Part shown: positions 1 to 8,317 of the stretch, one piece after another
How positions within the stretch are numbered: position 1 is the stretch's first letter
How the letters are laid out: each line of letters begins with the position of its first letter
Assembly: GCA_003427395.1 (NCBI GenBank)
Contig: BFEA01000043.1
Coordinates: 3,484,197-3,510,984 of the forward strand
Source: Chara braunii
Taxonomy: Eukaryota > Streptophyta > Charophyceae > Charales > Characeae
Reading direction: 5' to 3'
Length of the DNA: 26,788 bases
The notes under the pieces: generated by a model
The model's input: only the letters and a program-made list of their open reading frames with translations
Databases searched by the model: none
What the model was told of the DNA's origin: nothing
Made by a program: the position numbers and the translations under genes

Positions 1-1130
1 AAAATAGGCATCGCGCACAGTGCGCACCTTGCAGGGGTAGCGCGTCCCCATGCGCTGCGCGCACGGCGCACCTCGTGCGCGTGCGCGCGCACATGCGCGC
101 GCGGTGTCACAGCGCGCATTCCGCACGGTGCAGCGCACCGCATCACGCACCGCACTAATGCGCCGCAAGTATGGAATCATCTCATCCGATTCACTGCTGT
201 CATCTGACGATGATTCCGATTGTGATATCTTAGCCCTGCCTTTTCCAAACTGTGCACATGCTGGTGCTTCCTGTGAATTGTGCCCATAGGCCGTCATTGC
301 TCCGTGTTCTGCCAATGCACAGCAACTGCTTGTCCTTTACGCACATAGATCAGGCCTGCGCTCTTACACATCTTTTGGATCTCGCGATAGCCAATCCCTT
401 CCAAATACTTGACGGTGTCCTCCACGCGCGCTCCCGCACCTGTTCCTGCCATTACTCCTTTGAGGGTACAATCATTCTTAACCCTCACGCTCTTCATCGT
501 CTCAGGTTTGAGGGTCGTCTTCATTTTCTTGTTCGACAGCAGTGGTCTCCCTCGTTGTGGCCTACGAGCCAAAGGCGTAGTATTGGCCGGACTAGATTGT
601 GATTTTTCTTCATCGGTAGTAGTAGTGCGCTTACGTTTATCCACCAGCGTCAGTCGGCCCGTTCGCCGGCTAATCTCCGACACTTGCGGATCTTCATAGT
701 ACCTCCGATGTCATGGTCGTCTCTGTCTTCTGCATCACTGACTTCGACTACCACTCGCTTCCGGAGAGTATCGATCGTCATCATCCTCGGACCTGTCTCC
801 ACCTCTTTTTGCAAACTGCAGGTTGACCAGTCGCACCAGACCTTCGTCATTCTCTTCCTGCTCTCTCCTATGCTTTTCTTCTTTTCTTTGTTCCGTTTCT
901 CTTTCGCCGATCTTTCTTTCTCCAAATGCTCGCTCTCTTCCTTCTCGCGATTCTTCTGCTGCTTCGCTTCCTCCTTCACCACCAGCAGGGTTACAAGGTC
1001 CTTCACACTGTCCGATCCTTGATCAAGTCACCTGATGATGACCTTTTTACTGGTTCCCACCTGCCTGTCAGTGAAGACGACCTTCCTCTTGGTCGTGGCT
1101 CCGGTCTCGAGGATTCACCTGTCTTCTTCT
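1..1130 (-). pseudogene. Frameshifted K/E-rich ORF of unknown function, open to the left edge
   Basis: I do not recognise this protein. Reading leftwards on the minus strand, three to four overlapping open segments carry one protein-like sequence that changes frame. They are a short segment at about 1015-1120, then 650-1006 (a charged, coiled-coil-like lysine/glutamate-rich stretch beginning MKDLVTLLVVKEEAKQQ), then 294-683 (containing a compact region with KGVMAGTGAGARVEDTVKYL and IGYREIQKMCKSAGL), then an open frame from about 310 to base 1 with an acidic serine tract. The frame changes fall near 1010, 670 and 310. The compact region looks like a folded domain, and the charged flanks look disordered. 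Frameshifts in otherwise coherent coding sequence suggest a decayed copy of a repeated gene or retroelement protein, although sequencing indels could also explain them. No start codon or promoter can be assigned. Confidence 0.45.
58..160. repeat. CpG-rich alternating purine-pyrimidine stretch
   Basis: The bases here are a degenerate run of GCGCAC, GTGCGC and GCGCGC words, strongly alternating purine and pyrimidine. It forms the low-complexity end of the minus-strand reading frame that runs off the left edge. No gene is seen on the plus strand. Confidence 0.5.
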
Positions 1131-1158
1131 TCTTTTTTTTTTTCTTTTTTTTTTTTTT
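1122..1158. repeat. T-rich tract (A-rich on minus strand)
   Basis: An almost pure run of T with two C interruptions. On the minus strand it is poly(A)-like and lies just upstream of the K/E-rich pseudogene. It could be the tail of a minus-strand retroposon at higher coordinates, or a simple repeat. No target duplication was recognised. Confidence 0.5.
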
Positions 1159-1831
1159 GTTAGTTGAACTTAGTTCTAGTAATACTACTATACTATAGTC
1201 TGAGGGTGGGAATGAATTCAATGCATCCATGAATTCCATTGCTGGCCTGATTTTTGAACGTCTGATCAAAATTCGTCTAATCAACAAATCTCAGGTGAAC
1301 CCCTTGATGAGATGAGAAGATACTGCCCGGCAAAAACAGCAGGAATGTGAGAATAATAAATGAGATACACCTGCAATAACCCGTGCATATATTGAATTTG
1401 GTGAACCTGAAGTACAGAAGCAATCTTTGCCATCTGCATTAAATTTAATGTTCCTTCTTGCATTCTAAGGGGCCCACAGGCCGCGACCCCGGTTTCTGGC
1501 TGAGAGGTCGAAGGGGCAGAAGGCCCCTTCAAAATAGCCCCAGGACCTGAGCGCCCGACAGTTGACTTCAGTCAGCTGCCTACGGTCCTACAGTCAAAGT
1601 CAAGATGGACCCAGCCCAGGCCGCCGGTCAGACACACTCACTTGTTTGTATGCAGGTACCAAGACAGCATCAGGACCACATGGAAGTCTGCAACTGTATA
1701 CAATCCAGGCCCTCGGCTGTGAGTCAATCGGAGCCACCGTGTGTGGGAGACCTGACGCCAGTCTGCCTCGTCAAACACTACATAAGGCTTGGTCTCCAGG
1801 GAGTCAACATTCAGTCTTGCTATGCCGCCTT

Positions 1832-1892
1832 GACGCTGGGTCGACGCTGGCTAGACGCTGGCTAGACGCTGGCTTGACGCTGGCTAAGCGCT
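1832..1892. repeat. 11-bp tandem repeat, about 5.5 copies
   Basis: GACGCTGG recurs at 1832, 1843, 1854, 1865 and 1876, giving a period of 11 with consensus GACGCTGGCTA. A degenerate copy follows near 1887. Confidence 0.85.
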
Positions 1893-1960
1893 GACACTGT
1901 GGACGACGACGGGGGACTGAGGCAGCACGCTGGCGCCTTCTCTGCTGAGCGCCAGTCTAT

Positions 1961-2053
1961 GCTGATGTGGTGCATGTCACCTGTCTACATTGCTGATGTG
2001 GCGCATGCCACCTGTCTTCATTGCTGATGTGGCATTGGCCACGCTGTCTACAC
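1961..2053. repeat. 31-bp tandem repeat, about 3 copies
   Basis: GCTGATGTGG begins at 1961, 1992 and 2023, an exact period of 31. Copies one and two share GCATG, CACCTGTCT and ACATT/TTCATT segments, and the third copy decays after GGCATTGGCCA. Confidence 0.85.
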
Positions 2054-2374
2054 TGGGTGATTGGTCGCGACAAGGAGGGAGATCGGGATCCGTGGATGAT
2101 TGAGGAGGATCGAGATACTTACCTGAGGTTGATGTCGATACTGTGCGCTGTTGATTGTCTCCATTGTCTTCACGAGAGAACAGTGCCACGTGACACTTAT
2201 ATGTGATCAGGACTAGTCAAACTCGTTACTGGATACTGTTTGCTGACGTGGAGGCGAGGGGAAGCCCGGAGAAGGAGTGGGAAATGTTGGGCTATCTGCT
2301 TGATGGTCATTGATGTTACTCTCTCTTCCACCCTCTAAACCGTCTATTCCCCCTCCACTCTCTTCGTCTACTGG

Positions 2375-2398
2375 TAACGAGACATTGTATCAGAGTTC
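2375..2398 (+). other. Possible LTR 3' end with degenerate primer-binding site
   Basis: GGTAACGAGACA ends in CA at 2384 and is followed by TTGTATCAGAGTTC. This resembles the junction in the complete Gypsy element in this window (CGTAACA then TTGGTATCAGAGC), with two mismatches to the PBS core. It may be the end of an old LTR lying to the left. No matching left end or internal region was found, so this is a weak call. Confidence 0.25.
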
Positions 2399-2677
2399 AC
2401 ATTCATGATTATTGGAGACATTGTTCACATCTGAGTTATCTCGTACTTCGACGTCTGGCGAATATCGTCCAGTCTGGGTTCATTACACACCCATAAACAC
2501 AGATTATTGCGCACGCAAAATTGAGCCAATCTAAAAACACGGACTCCGGAAAGATAAAAAATACACAGAATACACCAGATCCCACCGGCTGCAATCGTCC
2601 ACAAAACATGCGGCCACTCCCCTACACGGTTCAACTACCCTACACGTAGCTTCATCGGGAGGATTCAACCCACACTC

Positions 2678-2840
2678 CCATAGCTCAATGCAGGAGGCCA
2701 TTCCTAGAGTCTCACCTCCTAGGATATACTAGTCACCCCCTAAACCCTAAACCCCATAGCTCAGTGTATGGTGTAGGATATACTAGTCACCCCCTAAACC
2801 CTAAACCCCATAGCTCAGTGTATGGTGTAGGATATATCCT
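2678..2840. repeat. 54-bp tandem repeat carrying CCCTAAA telomere-like motifs
   Basis: GGATATA begins at 2722, 2776 and 2830, a period of 54. Each full unit contains CCCTAAACCCTAAACCCC followed by ATAGCTCAGTGTATGGTGTA. A shorter related piece (CCCATAGCTCAATG) starts at 2678. The unit embeds two plant-type telomere repeats in a longer satellite-like monomer. Confidence 0.85.
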
Positions 2841-3013
2841 ACTTGCTATCATCCAACCAAGAAGACACACCATACACACGGCCTCAATCCCCCAGGAGCA
2901 CGATACTCTCGGCACAAGGCACAGAAAAACGATGATGAAAACCGGGCCGTTGATTATGCACTTTCACCATGTCTGGGCACAGAGCACATGCACAGGACAA
3001 CGAAACACACAAC

Positions 3014-3559
3014 CATGGAGAACGGGCGATCCCCGAAACCAAAACAGAGCCGGTTGAGCTGCCAGCAAAGCACCGAATCCGATCCCACCGCCGCCTCCTG
3101 GAGCAACCACTGTCAGAAGTGCAGGGAGCGAGGAAACATCAGCGCTCAAGTGAGCGCGAGCCCGACCGTGCTGTGATGGCGAGTGCTCAGCATGTGAGCC
3201 TGCGGCGAGGCGCACGCCAGCAGAGCAAAGATGACGATCTCCAAACCGATTTTGCACTTATATACTCCCAGCGCCAGCAAGTCTCCATACGGTACCCAGC
3301 AACCGCCGCCAAGGCTGAGTTCACCCAGAGAAGCCACTCACCGCGAAACTGGACCAGAAAAATGGCCAAATACATTTGAAATATAGGGTGGTACCTGCAA
3401 CGGGACGCAAGACAGACTGGGCATGGGAGCCATAAGAAAACCAGATCCTGCCAAAGCCCAGGTACCCGGCGCCAAAAGTATGGAAAAAACAGATGGGAAA
3501 AAGCAGGAAAATAACAGTCCGAAGAAGAAAATAAGCTTGTCCCCAAATTGGAACGGCTA
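3014..3559 (+). pseudogene. Possible decayed ORF, function unknown
   Basis: One plus-strand frame from the ATG at 3014 to the TAA near 3559 stays open apart from three stops (TGA at 3174, TGA near 3195 and a TAG near 3384). The predicted product is basic and rich in lysine, proline and glutamine, and includes a segment HCQKCRERGN. Nothing in it matches a family I know. A run of open sequence this long may be chance in GC-rich DNA. Minus-strand frames over the same bases give only hydrophobic, low-information proteins. Confidence 0.2.
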
Positions 3560-3602
3560 AGGTCTCCCCAGGGGTGCAAAAACAGACCACAAGGGCCACT
3601 AA

Positions 3603-3735
3603 TGGTTAATAGGTGGTGTTACTTTGGTAAAGTTTTCACCAAAAGAGGCTGCGTTGTTTGTTTGTGAAATTTTAAGCGACATTGCTTGTGGTGATGCGGC
3701 GAAAAAAACCCGAATTTTGGGCTTTCCATTACCGT
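3603..3735. repeat. Diverged relative of the short inverted-repeat element in the 5' LTR
   Basis: The right part (about 3703-3730) aligns by eye with the right end of the element at 5544-5691. Both have an A-run, then CGA-ATTTTGGG, then TCC, then a TTA-CCG core and CTCTC. The left part starts with TGGTTAATAGG, which resembles the inverted end. This suggests a small non-autonomous repeat family with at least two members here. Confidence 0.35.
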
Positions 3736-3751
3736 CTCTCAGAAGAGCCAG

Positions 3752-3836
3752 GTTGAATAGCTTGGTATTCATTGGAAAAATCTGGCAGTTTGATCAGATT
3801 GAATAGCTTGGTGTTAATTGGAAAAATCTGGCAGGC
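3752..3836. repeat. 46-bp tandem duplication
   Basis: GAATAGCTTGGT recurs at 3755 and 3801, and both copies continue into ATTGGAAAAATCTGGCAG. There are two copies with a few substitutions. Confidence 0.85.
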
Positions 3837-3847
3837 TTTTCCTTTCA

Positions 3848-3897
3848 TGTCTTTCTTTTTTTTTCTTCTTCTTTTTTTTTCTTTTTTTCTTTTTAAA
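3848..3897. repeat. Pyrimidine-rich T tract
   Basis: A nearly pure T tract with scattered C, ending TTTTTAAACAG. On the minus strand it is a degenerate A-rich tail and could be the true 3' tail of the LINE. On the plus strand it looks like a polypyrimidine tract and 3' splice site before an open stretch ending at a TAG near 3990. I cannot choose between these. Confidence 0.4.
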
Positions 3898-4056
3898 CAG
3901 GTCCTTATGGTCCTGGCTCCATTTCCATTCTGGGGAGCATCAGTCCGGTTCCTATTCCACCGGCAAGTCGTGATAATATTACAGCATAGAACTCACCCAC
4001 GCTTCCTTCCGTCTGGCCAAAGGAACCCTGATCAGCATTGATTACTCCAACAATGA

Positions 4057-4449
4057 GGAGGATTGACTGTCAGCTTGCCCTGTTTACACCTTTCCTCTCA
4101 GGATTACTATAATAACCTGTCAGATAAAACATGTAGAGCAAGAATGGTCGACGAAGCAACATCTGCTACCAATGCTGTCAAAACCCTAAGCCCTACAGGT
4201 AGGCATTGTGAACTCTTTTGAATTTTAGCCCCTGCTTGTCTTGTTTATGTCCCAACCCTCAGCTCTAAACCCTAAACCCTAAAGAAGATTAATCATTTTC
4301 CATGTGTTCCATGTGAAGCGCCGGCTTCCACCTGTCGCGCGTGTATTTCTTCGAGGAAAAACTAGAGCTGGTTCCTCAAGTACCTGGATCTTCTGCTGGA
4401 AAGGTTCCTGATCGGTGACGAGGATTGGAGGATTGACTGTCAGCTTGCC
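4057..4449. repeat. Pair of identical 23-bp direct repeats, 370 bp apart
   Basis: The 23 bases at 4057-4079 are identical to those at 4427-4449. Core: GATTGACTGTCAGCTTGCC. Weaker similarity (CCTGATC-G) lies just to the left of each. The pair brackets the telomere-like tract at 4262-4283. Origin unknown: either a duplicated LINE 3' region or a fragment captured during repair. Confidence 0.8.
4262..4283 (-). repeat. TTTAGGG-like tract at the probable LINE 3' end
   Basis: Two and a half CCCTAAA units on the plus strand read as TTTAGGG repeats on the minus strand. They lie about 280 bp downstream of the LINE ORF2 stop. They may be the LINE's 3' terminal repeat or an older host sequence beside its end. 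Confidence 0.6.
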
Positions 4450-4561
4450 TATCCCTGAGTTCCTTCTCAAATCCCCTCTCTGATCCCTCTGCGGGGAATC
4501 AGTTAGTTCAACGATAAAACAGGGAAAGCAGAGATCAGAACTGATATAACATTGGATCATG

Positions 4562-5482
4562 TCATGTTGCTCTGAAGTCTTGCTGTTGGTCATAATGTAA
4601 ATTATGTGTCTCCTGGGCAGCCACCGAGTTATGCCAGTCTTGCCATCTGATTTGCGATCCGTGAATCTCCGCGATCTTTCCGTGGGCCAGCCAAATTTTC
4701 TTGAACTTTGATATTAGCTCTTGCTGCTTCTCCGGGTCTTGTTGGATTTGGAGTGTGACTTTCTTCCACTGGCATCGGATCTCCGTCTCCATTAGAGGTT
4801 TCGTACTTGCCCATATCTGTTCACTCGGGTTGCTTGACTTGTCGATGGTCCTACAGCTCCTCTCCTTCCAAATGACCCAAAGTGTTACTTTCCTGATTAT
4901 CCCAAACCAGATGCGTTCAGATTTAGTAAATTGGGCTGGGATGTTAGTCCATAAAAATAATTGGATCGGGTGTTCGGGAAGGGAGGAGGGAAAGAGGGAG
5001 TCCCCGAGTGTTGAGGCTCTTGCCCATAATTCAGTAGCGAATTTGCAGGTTATGAGACAGTGAATTAAATCGTCTTGTTCGTTGTCCGAACAGACCACGC
5101 ATTGTTCTGAACTATTTGGGTCGCTATTCTTTCTACGAACGTGTAGCCAAGAGTTTACTGGGAGGGCATTGTATGTGATCAACCATTGAAGACTTCTGAT
5201 CTTGACTGGGCGTATTGATTTGTATTTCGTCCAGGGCAACTCGGAGATTGGTTCCATTCTCTATCCTAGCAGTTTTGTCCATCTTTCTTTTATTACAGGC
5301 TCTGGGTCCTTTGTTTTCAGTGGTAGTCTGTATCCCATTCTGACTGTGTACTGGGTTATGTGCCTGGGGGTCCTATATGCTATGTTACTGCCTGAGGTCT
5401 AGGCCCATTCGTCTGGGTCAAATTCTAAATCTTGAATTGTTGTATCTACTTGGAATATAGTCTTTGGCCAGGTACCCAGTGT
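4562..5482 (-). pseudogene. LINE ORF2 C-terminal part: RVT zinc-binding domain
   Basis: The open frame at 4562-5257 encodes the domain that follows reverse transcriptase in plant LINEs (zf-RVT type). It has KIRSLQWLITYNALPVNSWL, then a CVVC pair, then DDLIHCLITCKFATELW, giving the expected Cys/His ligands. The downstream part includes LWVIWKERSCRTID, also typical of plant LINE C-termini. Further upstream (5258-5482) coding continues through a TAG near 5400 and another stop near 5260, so this copy is dead. At 5482 the frame is broken by the Gypsy 5' LTR. When the Gypsy element and one GTGT copy are ignored, the codons continue in frame into 15189 and beyond. Confidence 0.8.
5479..5482. repeat. 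Target-site duplication, left copy (GTGT)
   Basis: GTGT directly before the 5' LTR is repeated directly after the 3' LTR. An A before it (5478) matches the last base of the LTR, so the duplication could be counted as AGTGT (5 bp, usual for Ty3/Gypsy) if the LTR ends one base earlier. Confidence 0.8.
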
Positions 5483-6829
5483 TGTAATGACCCGTCAAAA
5501 CACAGACTGAGAACACTGCTGATTTCTGAAGTTCTGCACACGTGGTTAACGGGGACCCCCAGTTTTCAGCCCCTGAGTAACAGGTCCAAAACTGAAATTA
5601 GGGTTTGGGGGCACACGTTGGTTAAAAAGGCCTTCTGGTTTTCTTATAAATAACATTAAAAAAACGCTGAAATTTTGGGTCTCCGTTAACCGCCTCTCGG
5701 GTTGTAGCAGGGAAAAACACTCAAGTGGCGAAGCTAGCGGCCCCGCGGCCCTTGGGGTAGCGGAAAAACACTCAAAAGGGCCGGTAGGCCGATACTGCAC
5801 CCCACTGCAGTTGGCGTGAGGGGGTACTGGAGGCCAAGCAGAAAAAGACAAAGTTGGCATTTTTAGAGTCCAGTAGCGGTAGGGTAGGTCTAGGCCGGTA
5901 CCAGTCCAACCAGTCTGAGTCTAGAGCCTGTACGGGTAATATCAGGGTCTGCAATGATGTTTCCCTCCGAAACGGAGGAAGTACCNGTTGCTTGGAGAGG
6001 CCGAGCGGCCTGGAAGTCACCNCCCAGGAGGCAAGTAGGCCGCTATATCAAGAGGCCGGGCGGAGAGCCTAGCCTCATTCTTCAGTGTGCAAGTTTGGCG
6101 ACACGCTGCTGGAGCGCTGGCTGGAGTGGCGCTGGGTACTACAGCGCTGCTGGGAGGAAGAAGCCGGGAGCTTCCACCTTGGCTATGGTGGAGCTCTACT
6201 GGTAGGAGGAGGAGGGAGAAGGGGACCAAGGAGGAGAGTGGCGAGGCACTACCTGGCTATGGTAGACACCATCTTCATCTCCTTGCTAGGCGCTGCATCA
6301 GGAAGGCCCCCGTTGGGGTAGTGCCGCATCAAGGAAGCTCGGGACAGAGTCAGGCATGGTGGCTGAGTGGGCAGCGGCATAGCTGCATGGTGATGACCTT
6401 GAAGTGGGGCAGCGGCATAGCTTCTTTGGGTTGTCCTTTGGACAGGAGGCGGAAGCCTCAGTAGTCCGCCATAGCCTCGGCCTGTATGTAGAGGAAGAAG
6501 AAGGGTGGCCATGGCTATGGTGGACTGAGTGTTGTGCCTGCAGTAGAAGTGGGATTCGGACATTGATTCTGGTTCAGTCATTCAACATTATTATTGTTAT
6601 TTCTTGATTGAATAAGAGGGGAGGAGATAAGGAGGAAGGGATTGGTTGGCGAAGAAGAAGAGCCTTGACATTGGTCTATGCTGGAGTACATCATCATCTT
6701 CTTCTTTCTCACTTCTTCTTCTTCTTCTTTCCCTCTCTTTCCTCTCAAGTTCATTCATTTCTTTTTGCAATTGGATGGCATTATACTTTCAGATGAATGT
6801 ATGCTTCGAAATTGGCCAGGATCGTAACA
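5483..6829 (+). repeat. 5' long terminal repeat
   Basis: It begins TGTAATGACCCGTC and ends GGATCGTAACA (TG...CA), matching 13834-15184. It is 1347 bp. It differs from the 3' LTR by an unrelated inner block (5538-5698 in place of 13889-14077), a 20-bp extra segment near 6350 and scattered substitutions. Near the 3' end it has a CTT-rich microsatellite. A TATA-like TTATAAATA lies inside the exchanged block near 5644. Confidence 0.95.
5544..5691. mobile_element. Small MITE-like element with inverted ends inside the 5' LTR
   Basis: The left end GGTTAACGGGGACCC and the reverse complement of the right end (GGTTAACGGAGACCC) match at 14 of 15 bases. Weaker pairing continues to TTTCAGC. At 148 bp it is non-coding and absent from the 3' LTR. 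A clear target duplication was not found. The LTR sequence around it also differs from the 3' LTR, so this may be a MITE insertion with a deletion, or part of a swapped segment. Confidence 0.5.
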
Positions 6830-6830
6830 T

Positions 6831-6842
6831 TGGTATCAGAGC
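6831..6842 (+). other. Primer-binding site, initiator tRNA-Met
   Basis: TGGTATCAGAGC follows the LTR end by one base. This is the standard complement of the 3' end of plant initiator tRNA-Met used to prime minus-strand DNA synthesis in plant LTR retrotransposons. Confidence 0.95.
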
Positions 6843-8317
6843 AGATTCTACTTGCTGGCGAGAGTTGACTTTGCTGCCATAACCCTAACCCTAGTGGTAA
6901 GGGCTAACCACTTAGGGTTAGGGCTGGAAGTTAGGGTTAAGTGGGGCAGCGTGGTAAAGGGAAGCTGCTCCCACCTGGCAGGGCCGTGTAGGGTCGACAC
7001 TAGCCCCGGCCAGGTTGTTTGAGTGCATGTTTGTGGTGGCGGGACACAAGGTGGGACTTCGTGATGCAATTTGAGAGAGGCGACAGTGAAGGGCACCTAC
7101 AACTTNAATCTGGACTTCAAGGAAGACGAGGAGTGACTTTAGGGCTCCCCTCAAGTAGGCGAGCTTGAGGGTGGCAGCCATATCTGCACCTACGGACTGC
7201 AAGTTGCTGCTTTGATCTTCAACATCGACGGGAGATCCGGCTTTGTACTTTGGGGTAGATGTTGACCCTCCTAGACGATAGGACACTAGTGTAGAGGATG
7301 CTAATTGGGTCAGGAGGACTATGTGAGAGGGGGGTGAGTTCTTTTCATCTCAAGAGCCCGGCCACTCAGGTAAGTGTCGTGCCACCAGGGTGCCCATGTG
7401 TGTGTGCATGGAATTGACTGCCTGTTGGGGTTCTCTGGGTTCTTCTTCCATCCTCCATAGTCTTGATTGTGTGTGAGGTGTGTGAACTGCCTACTTGCCT
7501 GACGAGTGAATGGATGGAGTATCTTGTTTCCCATGTGATATCTCTCTACAGTGCTTTGTTTATTTCATTCTGAACGGCTGTAGTCTACAGGTTCTTTCTG
7601 GGGCAAAATTTCGTTTTTCAATTTGGTAGGGACAGAGTAGGTCTTTGTGGAACTCTTGTTGGTTGGGACCCGGTTCTGACTCCACTGGGACCGTTTGGGA
7701 CTCAGTGGGACCGGGCCCAAACAAGAAGGGCCCCTCAGGCCAAATCTGTTGACGTCAGTTACCTTGCTCTATCTGATTGGGACGCGGACTTTATGCTTTC
7801 GGACCAGGACACTCGCTGCGGAGGGGATCTCCGCTGAGACGTTTTATCAAACTTTACCGCACGATCCGCCGCCTGACTGGCACCTTGGACACCACTCAAT
7901 TCTCTCTTGCATTACGCTGTACACTTTGAATCTGATTTGTTGTGTCTTCACGGAGCTGAGTCCGGCTAGGCTTGGGAGGACCCCATACGTAGTCGGGCCA
8001 GACTGTGTGGCTGGATCAGATCTCTCTGATCTTTATTCCTTTTTTTTGTTGTTTTGACTGCTCTCCAGTCCAAATGAATTGCCGCTCCGGCTAGGAGTTC
8101 TACCTTCTCTTCTGACTGATTTCAAGCTGTTTCTTTTATTGGGTTCATTAATGCCTGCGTCTACACGGTCGCAAACGAGAGAGAGAGAGAGAGAAGAGAG
8201 AAGCTTCTGAGTGTTGCTCTTGAGGGAGTGAGGAGAGGGAAGAGAAGTGTTCGTCCCAGACAAGTAAGGAAGTACGGACCTCTCTTGAGAGACTTATTGA
8301 TTCCCTCGTCCTCCTTC
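6843..8317 (+). other. Untranslated leader of the Gypsy element
   Basis: About 1.5 kb lies between the PBS and the probable gag start, with no convincing coding sequence. It holds the TTAGGG-type hairpin at 6883-6923 and a GA microsatellite at about 8179-8204. The RNA packaging signal would be expected here, but none can be identified from sequence alone. Confidence 0.7.
6883..6923 (+). other. Hairpin built from CCCTAA/TTAGGG repeats, just after the PBS
   Basis: CCCTAACCCTAGTGGT (6883-6898) pairs with ACCACTTAGGGTTAGGG (6907-6923), with one bulged base and an 8-base loop. The arms are telomere-like repeats. The position, 40 bases after the PBS, is where dimerisation or packaging structures are often found in retroelement RNA. 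Confidence 0.65.

Larger units (their letters stand above)
1160..2677. other. Intergenic region without a recognisable gene
   Basis: No convincing coding region is seen on either strand; the open frames here are short and lack domain-like composition. The stretch holds an 11-bp tandem array, a 31-bp tandem array and one PBS-like motif, each listed separately. It is probably made of old repeat fragments. Confidence 0.5.
4262..5482 (-). mobile_element. LINE retrotransposon, 3' portion
   Basis: This is the downstream part of a minus-strand LINE whose upstream part lies at 15189 to about 20900. A Ty3/Gypsy insertion separates them. It contains the C-terminal RVT zinc-binding part of ORF2 (stop at 4562) and a 3' UTR of roughly 280 bp. 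The 3' boundary is uncertain: I set it at the TTTAGGG-like tract, but the T-rich tract at 3848-3897 is an alternative. Confidence 0.75.

Noticed and set aside
2692-2860. A CRISPR-like array
   Set aside because: The 54-bp units are contiguous tandem repeats with no unique spacers, and the context is eukaryotic.
3187-3599. Two overlapping hydrophobic minus-strand ORFs that look membrane-like
   Set aside because: They overlap in different frames, have no recognisable motif and have the composition of chance translation of AC-rich DNA.
3848-3897. A LINE target duplication pairing TCATGT near 3847 with TCATGT near 21152
   Set aside because: The match is short and next to T runs on both sides, so chance similarity is likely.
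4279-4593. Minus-strand ORF of 104 codons after the LINE ORF2 stop
   Set aside because: It overlaps the end of ORF2 in another frame and falls in the LINE 3' UTR; no domain is recognised. It shares the 23-bp repeat, but that does not show it is coding.
5546-6600. Many short ORFs on both strands within the LTRs
   Set aside because: They recur in both LTRs, are broken by small indels and lie in non-coding LTR sequence.
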